NCBI GenBank assembly: GCA_905193145.1
Contig: CAJJNP010000086.1
Span: 1 to 12,978, forward strand
Length of the DNA: 12,978 nucleotides
Reading direction: 5' to 3'
Source: an uncultured Odoribacter sp.
GTDB lineage: Bacteria; Bacteroidota; Bacteroidia; Bacteroidales; Marinifilaceae
Positions 6,410 through 12,978 of this stretch are shown here, one piece after another (position 1 is the first letter of the stretch; the number at the start of each line of letters is the position of its first letter). Below the pieces are notes generated by a model that was given only the letters and a program-made list of their open reading frames with translations, did not search any database and was not told where the DNA came from. The translations under genes and the position numbers were made by a program.

Positions 6410-7540
6410 ATGAGAAAATTACATAAATTGATAGCTAAGGATATTTTTGATTGCTTGTCGGAAGAGGAACGGAAGCAATTGGAAGAGCTGTGCCGGGAGC
6501 GAGGGATAGGGGCTGAGGCATATCAGAGGATGAAGGAGGAGATTGTCAGCCGGGGATTGCATGAGGAGATTATGCAGGCACGCAGAGGCAGAAAAGGCGG
6601 CCGGGTAATCGGTATGTGGCGTTATGCTGCCGTATTGCTGTTGCCGTTGGCAGTGGCAGCTTATCTATTGTTGGGAACGGAGAAAGATGTGGCTGTACAG
6701 GTGAGTGAAACCGTGCAGATGGAGTCAAAAATTCCGGCAGTGGAACGAAAAGAGCCGAAGGTGATATTGGCGAGCGGCGAGGAGGTGTATCTGAATAGAA
6801 AAGAAGAGCAGGGACAGGTGGTGCCGAATGCGGTGAACAAAGGGAACGAGCTGGTGTATGAAAAGAACCGGCACGAGCCAGAGTCTGAACCTAAGGTGGA
6901 ATATAATACCATTGTCGTGCCGAAAGGGGGAGAGTTTCAGCTTGTATTGGCGGACGGGACGAAAGTGTGGCTGAATGAGGATACGGAACTGAAATTTCCG
7001 GTGAACTTTGCCGGTGCTTTGCGTGAAGTGTACCTTGAGAGTGGAGAGGCTTATCTGGAAGTGGCGAAGGACAAGGAACATCCGTTTGTAGTGCATACGA
7101 CGGGGGGGGATGTACAGGTGTTGGGAACACAGTTTAATGTGAAATCACTGGAAGATAATAAAATGGAAGCCACTTTGGTGGAGGGAAGTGTACAGGTCAG
7201 CAGCGGTGTGGCGAAAACGGTGTTGGTGCCGAACCAGCAGGCTCTTGTCGGTAAGGACGGTAAGGATATTTCGGTGAAAGAGGTGGATGTCGAAGAGGTG
7301 GTTTGTTGGAAAGACAACATATTCCTTTTCAAGGATGTGCGTTTGGAAGAAATCATGGAGCGTTTGTCAGATTGGTATGGTTTTCAGGTGGAATATCGGA
7401 ACCAACCGGTGAGAAACGAAAAATTTTATATCAGCATTGATAAATATGGAGAGGTGGACAAGATATTGGAATTGATGTCGGAGGTAAGCGGTGTGCGTTT
7501 TGAAATTCATGACCGAACTGTCAGTGTAAGTAAAAAGTAA
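6410..7540 (+). CDS. FecR-family anti-sigma factor with DUF4974 domain
   Basis: This inner-membrane protein relays a signal from an STN-bearing outer-membrane transporter to an ECF sigma factor. Residues 1-69 are a charged cytoplasmic anti-sigma-like region rich in Glu/Arg (CLSEEERKQLEELCRERG), and one membrane span lies at about 70-89 (WRYAAVLLLPLAVAAYLLLG). The periplasmic FecR domain runs from about 166 to 263 (VPKGGEFQLVLADGTKVWLN, SGEAYLEVAKDKEHPFVV, VLGTQFNV, LVEGSVQVS), and a DUF4974-type C-terminal domain from 304 to 373 (FKDVRLEEIMERLSDWYGF). A shorter repeat of the FecR strand motif, KVILASGEEVYLN, precedes it at 117-129, as is common in Bacteroidetes. Its 376-aa length is usual. 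The ATG at 6410 is chosen because an in-frame stop lies at 6404-6406. No sigma factor gene is adjacent, which is atypical. An eight-G run lies inside the gene at 7102-7109. Confidence 0.93.
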   Translation: MRKLHKLIAKDIFDCLSEEERKQLEELCRERGIGAEAYQRMKEEIVSRGLHEEIMQARRGRKGGRVIGMWRYAAVLLLPLAVAAYLLLGTEKDVAVQVSETVQMESKIPAVERKEPKVILASGEEVYLNRKEEQGQVVPNAVNKGNELVYEKNRHEPESEPKVEYNTIVVPKGGEFQLVLADGTKVWLNEDTELKFPVNFAGALREVYLESGEAYLEVAKDKEHPFVVHTTGGDVQVLGTQFNVKSLEDNKMEATLVEGSVQVSSGVAKTVLVPNQQALVGKDGKDISVKEVDVEEVVCWKDNIFLFKDVRLEEIMERLSDWYGFQVEYRNQPVRNEKFYISIDKYGEVDKILELMSEVSGVRFEIHDRTVSVSKK

Positions 7541-7583
7541 GCGGATGTTGGCAGCATCCGCTCAAAATAAAGCCCGTAAGGGC
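7540..7583 (+). other. Tandem hairpins between fecR and susC
   Basis: AGCGGATG (7540-7547) pairs with CATCCGCT (7555-7562) around a 7-base loop; the stem begins at the last base of the fecR stop codon. A second small stem, GCCC-GTAA-GGGC, occupies 7572-7583. Neither is followed by a run of T, so neither is a classical terminator. Placed between a low-dose regulator gene and a high-dose transporter gene, they could allow partial termination, RNA processing or protection of the susC message. That role is inferred. Confidence 0.5.
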
Positions 7584-7611
7584 ATGATGTTAAATTTAAA
7601 TCTACAAATGT

Positions 7612-10600
7612 ATGAAAGAAAAGTTTGACTCGTGGAGGAGTTTTGTTAAAAAAATTCCACTTCAAGGTTTGTTATGTCTTTTTGTCTTGTGTTTGTCTTT
7701 GCCCTTGTCTGCACAGACCGAAGCACGTAAGGTGACAATCAATGTGAAGGATGCCTCGGTGAAAGAGGTGTTGGAAGTGTTGAAAAAACACAGTTATCGT
7801 CTGGTGTATTCTACAGCTGTAATCGATGCCTGTACCAAGAAGGTGACACTCGATATGAAAAAAGTGTCAGCCGGCGAGGTGTTGGATGCCGCATTGAAGG
7901 ATACGGATTTGTCTTACAAGGTGGACGGAAACGTTATCACTATCAAGAAGGTTCAAAAAGACGAGAATATTCTGGCTCAGGGATTAGTGACGGATGCGGT
8001 TGGAGAACCATTACCCGGAGTAGCGGTGTATATTACGGGCAGTTCGACCGGTACTTTAACGAATGCTACCGGACATTTTAATTTGCGGGTGCCAAAGAAC
8101 AGCGCTTTGCTTTTTTCTTTTGTCGGAATGGCTCCGCAGACTGTTTTTGTTGAATCTGAAGAGGCGCTGAAGGTGGTGATGAAAGAACAGTCCACTCAAA
8201 TGGATGAAGTGGTGGTAACAGGTTATCAGGTATTGAAGAAAAGAGAGTCAACTTCTTCTATTGTTTCTTTGAATGCAGAAGATGTAATAGAGCCGGTAGG
8301 AACTTCTTTGGATCAGATGTTGCAGGGAAAAGTGCCGGGCATGTCGGTGATGCAGATGACCTCTACGGTAGGGGCTGCTCCGAAAATCCGTATCCGTGGG
8401 TCATCGACCATTATTGGTAATCGAGAGCCGGTTTGGGTGGTAGATGGTGTCGTGTTGTCAGATCCGGTACCGCTGGATGCAACTGAGTTGAACAGTATGG
8501 ACAAGGTGAATCTGATTGGTAATGCCATTTCCGGTTTGAATCCGGAAGATATTGAGCGTATTGACGTATTAAAGGATGCATCGGCTACGGCTCTTTATGG
8601 TTCAAAAGCTGCCAATGGCGTAATTGTAATTACAACCAAACGTGGAAAACAGGGTGCTCCGGCAGTACGTTTTAGTACTTCTATGAGTTTTATGCAGCGT
8701 CCAAGCTATAAAAATCAGGAACGTATGAACTCTAAGGAAAGAATAGAGGTGTCGGAAGAAATTCATAACCGGGGGCTACAATTTACCGGCTTTTCTCCCG
8801 ATGATGTGGGGTATGAAGGAGCGTTGAACCGTTTGTGGAACGGTAGAATAACTATGGATCAATTTAATAAAGAGGTGAAAGCGATGAAAGAGCTAAATAC
8901 AGATTGGTATGATCTTTTGTTCCGTAACTCGTTTAGCCAATCTTACACGCTGTCGGTATCCGGAGGCTCAAAGCGTGTGACTTACTATTTTTCAGCAGGC
9001 TATTCCAATCAACAGGGAGCGCAGTTGCAAGAGGAGGGAGAGCGTTTTAGTTTTATGTCGAATTTGGGCTTTAATTTGTCAAAGCGTTTACACGCTGAAG
9101 TAAGTCTTTCGGCTGGTATCAACAAGACCGATCGTCCGACAGTAGACTTGAATGACTATGCTTACAGTACTTCTCGGGCAATCCCGGCTTTTAATGCGGA
9201 TGGTTCGTATGCATTCTATGGTTACAAGGAAGTATCCTCCTTATTGGGAGATCCATCTTCTATCCATAATCCGGTGTTGAATTACAACATCTTGAACGAA
9301 TTGGATTATTCGGGTACAGAGCAAAGTATCCGGGATATCAGTGCCCGTGTCAATTTGGATTATAAGATTACTTCTTGGTTGAATGCTAATGCTTTATTGT
9401 CTTATACTACCAGTGCTACCAATTCGGAAACTTGGTATGATGAAAAATCTTATTATGTGAGCACTTATAGGGGGTTGCCTTATGGATATGATAGAAGCGG
9501 TTTTACAGAATCCCAGGAATCCAATTACCGGAAGCAAGTGAGTCAGATTCCTTTTGGCGGTATATTGAAAACAGGTGAGGATACAAATGATTCTTTTTTG
9601 GCTCGTTTTTCATTGAATATGAATAAGATGTTTAATGAGGTGCACAGTGTTTCTTTTTCTGCCGGTTTTGAAGCGTCTAGCTCTCGTTATAAAGGATATG
9701 ATAATGAAGAGTGGGGGTATTTGCCGGGACGTGGAAAGAAGTTTGTGACTCTCGAGAACTTAGTGGATTGGGAAGAGGCATCCTCTGCCATGCAGGCTTT
9801 AAAGCCTTTGGTTACTGACAATACGACTAACTTTATGTCATATTACGGAACATTTTCTTATGGCTATCGTGGCAAATATATTATCAGTGCCAATGTGCGT
9901 GGAGACGGTTCAAACAAGTTAGGTGAAGCAGCCAGATTCTTGCCGATCTGGTCATTTTCAGGCCGTTGGAATATCACAGATGAGAATTTTATGTATTCGC
10001 TATCCAATGTGTTGTCGAATTTGAGTATTCGGGCTTCTTATGGTATTCAGGCTAATGTAACGGATGCGCATAATCCCAACTTGATTATCGGGTTGGGTAC
10101 ACTGCACAGTAGTTCTGAAGAATATAAGGCGACAGTCTCCCAGCTGCCTAACAAGGATTTGAAATGGGAAAAGACCAATTCATTGAATACAGGTATTGAT
10201 TTTGATTTTTTCAACGGGGTGCTGTCCGGAAGTTTCGAGTATTATTATAAAAAGAGCAAGGATCAGTTGATGACGGTTGAAATAGAATCGACCAATGGAG
10301 CAAAAATGGTTACAATCAATGGCGGTGATTTGACAAATAAGGGATGGGATTTGGCTTTTTCACTGACTCCGGTGCGGACAGAGAATTTTGAATGGAATCT
10401 GGGATTCAATACAAGTAAGAACCGGAATAGCATTGCCAATGCAGCAGAGCGGACAGTGACTTACAACGACTATTTGAACGGAACGATTATTAAGAACGGT
10501 TATTCCTTGAATTCTTTCTACTCATATCAGTTTGCAGGTTTGAATGCAGAGGGTTTGCCGACTTTTAAAGGAACCAAGGATTATGACCGTGACGGCAATG

Positions 10601-11229
10601 TCATCATTTCGAGTAAGGAAGAAGCGTTGGCTTCTGTATTGAAATATAGCGGCAGACGCGAAGCTGATTTTACAGGCGGTCTTTCTATGTCGTTCCGGTA
10701 TAAACGTCTTTCTTTGAATACCCGTTTCTCTTTGTCTTTGGGAAATAAAATCCGTTTGAATGACCTGTATGATGAGGATAATCTGAAGTTACCTTATCCG
10801 GCTCAGAATATGAGCAGCGAATTTGTGAATCGTTGGCAGAAACCCGGTGATGAAAAGTATACGAACATTCCGCGTCTGAGCGATCAGTTGTTAACTATGA
10901 ACTCGATGAATCCGGACAATAAAGGGACGATTATGAATGCCAATTATATGGTGGCAGATAATTATTGGCAGATGTATAATGACAGTGATTTGCGTGTGGT
11001 TTCCGGTAATTTTATGCGTTGTACGGCAATTACACTCTCTTATTCGCTGCCCGAAGATATTTTGAAAAAAGTCTATCTTAAAGGTGCTTCTCTCAGTTTA
11101 GGTGTTTCCAATCCGTTTGTAATCAAATCAAAGGATTTAAAAGGACGCGATCCTGAGCAGGTGACTTTGGGTTCGGGAACGATACCTCCCCAACAGTCTT
11201 ACTCTTTAATGTTAAATATAACTTTCTAA
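7612..11229 (+). CDS. SusC/RagA-family TonB-dependent transporter with N-terminal STN signalling domain (right pair)
   Basis: This is an outer-membrane active importer that can also report substrate binding to FecR. The 1205-aa protein has a signal sequence with cleavage near LSAQ (32-35) and then an STN (secretin/TonB short N-terminal) domain at about 38-113 (INVKDASVKEVLEVLKKHSY, VSAGEVLDAALKDTDLSYKV). A carboxypeptidase-regulatory-like domain lies at 120-195, the TonB-box-like MDEVVVTGY at 197-205, and a plug to about 345 with KIRIRGSST (258-266), WVVDGVVL (275-282) and the block KDASATALYGSKAANGVIVI (321-340). A large barrel ends in LMLNITF with a terminal Phe. The STN domain accounts for much of its extra length compared with the left SusC. 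The ATG at 7612 follows an overlapping out-of-frame ATG at 7608 that soon meets a stop. It lies 71 bases after fecR and 10 bases before its SusD, consistent with a fecR-susC-susD operon. Confidence 0.96.
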   Translation: MKEKFDSWRSFVKKIPLQGLLCLFVLCLSLPLSAQTEARKVTINVKDASVKEVLEVLKKHSYRLVYSTAVIDACTKKVTLDMKKVSAGEVLDAALKDTDLSYKVDGNVITIKKVQKDENILAQGLVTDAVGEPLPGVAVYITGSSTGTLTNATGHFNLRVPKNSALLFSFVGMAPQTVFVESEEALKVVMKEQSTQMDEVVVTGYQVLKKRESTSSIVSLNAEDVIEPVGTSLDQMLQGKVPGMSVMQMTSTVGAAPKIRIRGSSTIIGNREPVWVVDGVVLSDPVPLDATELNSMDKVNLIGNAISGLNPEDIERIDVLKDASATALYGSKAANGVIVITTKRGKQGAPAVRFSTSMSFMQRPSYKNQERMNSKERIEVSEEIHNRGLQFTGFSPDDVGYEGALNRLWNGRITMDQFNKEVKAMKELNTDWYDLLFRNSFSQSYTLSVSGGSKRVTYYFSAGYSNQQGAQLQEEGERFSFMSNLGFNLSKRLHAEVSLSAGINKTDRPTVDLNDYAYSTSRAIPAFNADGSYAFYGYKEVSSLLGDPSSIHNPVLNYNILNELDYSGTEQSIRDISARVNLDYKITSWLNANALLSYTTSATNSETWYDEKSYYVSTYRGLPYGYDRSGFTESQESNYRKQVSQIPFGGILKTGEDTNDSFLARFSLNMNKMFNEVHSVSFSAGFEASSSRYKGYDNEEWGYLPGRGKKFVTLENLVDWEEASSAMQALKPLVTDNTTNFMSYYGTFSYGYRGKYIISANVRGDGSNKLGEAARFLPIWSFSGRWNITDENFMYSLSNVLSNLSIRASYGIQANVTDAHNPNLIIGLGTLHSSSEEYKATVSQLPNKDLKWEKTNSLNTGIDFDFFNGVLSGSFEYYYKKSKDQLMTVEIESTNGAKMVTINGGDLTNKGWDLAFSLTPVRTENFEWNLGFNTSKNRNSIANAAERTVTYNDYLNGTIIKNGYSLNSFYSYQFAGLNAEGLPTFKGTKDYDRDGNVIISSKEEALASVLKYSGRREADFTGGLSMSFRYKRLSLNTRFSLSLGNKIRLNDLYDEDNLKLPYPAQNMSSEFVNRWQKPGDEKYTNIPRLSDQLLTMNSMNPDNKGTIMNANYMVADNYWQMYNDSDLRVVSGNFMRCTAITLSYSLPEDILKKVYLKGASLSLGVSNPFVIKSKDLKGRDPEQVTLGSGTIPPQQSYSLMLNITF

Positions 11230-11239
11230 AAGCACGATT

Positions 11240-12685
11240 ATGAAAGTAAGAAGATATATTGTACCGCTGTTGTTTGTACTTAGCTCTTGTAGTAATTTCT
11301 TGGATTACAAAGATAAGGATAAGGTGATTCCATCTACGTTGGATGAATATAGCGAATTGGTATTTGGAGAACTGATTGCCAAGTCGGCAGATAACTCCTG
11401 TTTTAATATCTTGATGATGTCGGATGATATGGGATGTGTCGTAAGAGGTTCAGAGAGGGATGCCCGGGAGGAGTATCTGAACTGGTATAACTGGGCAAAA
11501 GAACCTCAAATAAAACCGAATGGTGACGAGGTGATTGATCCTGCCTGGGAATTTTTGTATAACAAAATTCTGACAAGCAATATGATCGAGGAAAATGTAA
11601 ATGCATTTGAAGAGGATGTGGAGGGAGTGAAATACCGTTTGTTGGGAGAGGTGCAGGCTGTCAGGGCAATGGCATATTGGTATCTAGTGAATATGTATGG
11701 CGAGCCTTGGCGTAGCGATGAGCAGGCTCAGACTGCGATGGGGGTGCCGGTGAATCAAGAAACGACCATCAAAGACCATTTTTATAGCCGGGCGAGTCTG
11801 GCAACCATTTACGAATTGATTGAAACGGATTTATTGCATGCACTGGATAATCTGGCAAAGGGGGAACAGAAAAATACAATTTTCCGTCCCAATGCAGATG
11901 TTGTGCGTCTTTTCCTGTCCCGCATTTATCTGGAGCAAAAACGCTATGATGATGTGATTACCGTTTGTAATGATCTGTTGAAAGAGACCTCCAAAGCTGT
12001 GATGAATTATGAGCGTCTAAAGAAAAACAGTGATGATTGGGTTTGGGAATATCCGATTCTTTCACGTGATGGAGGTAATCTGTTGTTTACTTGGTGGGAG
12101 CGTAACGCTCTTCCTGGATTTACAGTTTCCGGTTATAGTATAGGGAGATATTGTGTGGCTCCGGATTTAATGGCATTGGCAAAGCAGAATCCGGATGATA
12201 TTCGGGGACAATCCTACACTTTCTGGAATTATGATGGGACAGAAGTTCATAAGTTTGATGCCAATTATTCCAGTTGTTTCGGTATGAACTACCGTATTGA
12301 AGAGGTGTACTTCAATCGTGCGGAGGCTTATTTGAATACCAATCAGAAGGATTTGGCTTTGGCTGATTTGATGAAGGTTTACAAAGAGCGAATTGCTCCG
12401 ACGGGAAATGCAACTTTGGAAGCTCAAGGTATAGAGGAAGCAACTGATATTTTGAGGAGAGAGAAGCGGATTGAATTTTGCTTTGAGGATATACGCTGGT
12501 TTGATATCCGGCGCTGGGGCTTGGCTTTGGAGCATGCCTATCCGGATTTGCACGACAGCCAAAGTAACCGAACTTTTGTCCTGGAAGCGGAAAGTCCCAA
12601 TTATGTTCTGCCACTACCATTGGATGTTCAGCGAATTAATCCGGATATAAAACGTCCGGAAAGGGTGGAAACTATTGTTAAATAA
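11240..12685 (+). CDS. SusD/RagB-family outer-membrane lipoprotein (right pair)
   Basis: This is the surface lid and binding partner of the STN-containing SusC encoded 10 bases upstream. The 481-aa protein has a short signal sequence with lipobox LSSC (C17), followed by NFLDYKDKDKVIPSTLDEY, a start common in RagB-like members. TPR-like helices include VQAVRAMAYWYLVNMYGEPW (138-157) and VVRLFLSRIYLEQKRYDDVI (221-240). C-terminal family signatures are RREKRIEF (406-413), DIRRWG (422-427) and YVLPLPLDVQRINP (455-468). It shares little obvious sequence with the left SusD beyond family motifs, so the two pairs probably bind different ligands. Some RagB-like pairs import peptides; whether this one does is not shown by the sequence. 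Confidence 0.95.
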   Translation: MKVRRYIVPLLFVLSSCSNFLDYKDKDKVIPSTLDEYSELVFGELIAKSADNSCFNILMMSDDMGCVVRGSERDAREEYLNWYNWAKEPQIKPNGDEVIDPAWEFLYNKILTSNMIEENVNAFEEDVEGVKYRLLGEVQAVRAMAYWYLVNMYGEPWRSDEQAQTAMGVPVNQETTIKDHFYSRASLATIYELIETDLLHALDNLAKGEQKNTIFRPNADVVRLFLSRIYLEQKRYDDVITVCNDLLKETSKAVMNYERLKKNSDDWVWEYPILSRDGGNLLFTWWERNALPGFTVSGYSIGRYCVAPDLMALAKQNPDDIRGQSYTFWNYDGTEVHKFDANYSSCFGMNYRIEEVYFNRAEAYLNTNQKDLALADLMKVYKERIAPTGNATLEAQGIEEATDILRREKRIEFCFEDIRWFDIRRWGLALEHAYPDLHDSQSNRTFVLEAESPNYVLPLPLDVQRINPDIKRPERVETIVK

Positions 12686-12701
12686 ATAGATATTGACGAT
12701 T

Positions 12702-12978
12702 ATGGGAAAATATATTTTATTATTCGCCTTGTTTGCCGGCATGCTGTTGTCCGGTTGCTATAATGAGGATGCCATTTATGCGGAGGAAGGTTCGTATAGA
12801 CGCGCTTATGATACGACATCCACAGACCCGGTGTTTAAATTTGTTTCTCGGTATTATTATGATTACGGAAAATTATTGATTACAGATCCGGATTCGGCGG
12901 ATTACCTGTTTAATTTCCAGACGAAGCATCTGTTATCTTTGACAGCTCCTGAGCAAAGCCAGGAACATTTGGCTGCGG
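12702..12978 (+). CDS. Lipoprotein of a SusCD-associated type, possibly putative zinc metallopeptidase family; 3'-partial
   Basis: Translation from the ATG at 12702 stays open to the window edge (92 complete codons). It starts MGKYILLFALFAGMLLSGCY, a clear lipoprotein signal with lipobox LSGC (C19). The residues after the cysteine are acidic (NEDAIYAEE), as seen for lipoproteins sent to the Bacteroides cell surface. It begins 16 bases after the SusD stop, and its start context ACGATTATG is shared with the SusD gene, so it belongs to the same operon. The segment DPVFKFVSRYYYDYGKLLI followed by DYLFNF resembles the N-terminal part of lipoproteins annotated as putative zinc-binding metallopeptidases found after SusD genes, but the zinc motif would lie beyond the window. 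The lipoprotein call is firm; the peptidase call is tentative. Confidence 0.75.
   Translation, partial: MGKYILLFALFAGMLLSGCYNEDAIYAEEGSYRRAYDTTSTDPVFKFVSRYYYDYGKLLITDPDSADYLFNFQTKHLLSLTAPEQSQEHLAA

Noticed and set aside
7608..7612. ATG at 7608 as the start of the right SusC
   Set aside because: It is out of frame and meets a stop after six codons; the ATG at 7612 gives the signal peptide and the full protein.
12167..12620. Minus-strand frames opposite the right SusD
   Set aside because: They are antisense to conserved C-terminal SusD motifs, and no start signal or domain supports them.
1..12978. CRISPR array, tRNA, rRNA or insertion sequence
   Set aside because: No regularly spaced direct repeats, cloverleaf-like segments, ribosomal sequence or transposase motifs were seen.

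Overview
The window looks like the chromosome of a gut-type Bacteroidales bacterium, most likely Bacteroides or a close relative. The reasons are two SusC/SusD (RagA/RagB) outer-membrane import pairs, a FecR-type anti-sigma factor with the C-terminal domain typical of Bacteroidetes, lipoprotein genes that start without a clear Shine-Dalgarno sequence, and AT-rich spacers with Bacteroides-style TAnnTTTG promoter elements. No tRNA, rRNA, CRISPR array or insertion sequence was seen.

Layout from left to right. Positions 1-1370 (+) hold the 3' part of an AAA-ATPase-like gene with a C-terminal PD-(D/E)XK nuclease domain; its Walker A region lies outside the window. A strong hairpin at 1392-1426 separates it from a convergent two-gene operon on the minus strand: a SusC-type TonB-dependent transporter (6023 down to 2952) and its SusD-type lipoprotein (2936 down to 1431). 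A 386-bp gene-free divergent control region (6024-6409) follows. On the plus strand come a FecR-like anti-sigma factor (6410-7540), a second SusC-type transporter carrying an N-terminal STN signalling domain (7612-11229), a second SusD-type lipoprotein (11240-12685), and the start of another lipoprotein gene (12702 to the edge) that may be a SusCD-associated surface lipoprotein of the putative zinc metallopeptidase type.

How they should work together. Each SusC is a TonB-driven outer-membrane barrel and each SusD its surface lid that captures substrate. Only the right-hand SusC has an STN domain, so it can signal through the periplasmic part of FecR to a cytoplasmic ECF sigma factor when substrate is present. 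No sigma gene lies next to fecR in this window, which is the main departure from the usual sigma-FecR-SusC-SusD order. The right operon resembles RagAB-like systems with extra surface lipoproteins, some of which handle peptides; the substrates of both systems cannot be read from sequence alone, and no glycan hydrolase is visible.

The most unusual stretch is the control region 6024-6409. It has a perfect 9+1+9 palindrome, a degenerate copy exactly 20 bp away, a third half-site, two further dyads, and two identical TATTTTTG elements. This suggests a dedicated DNA-binding regulator in addition to, or instead of, a neighbouring sigma factor.
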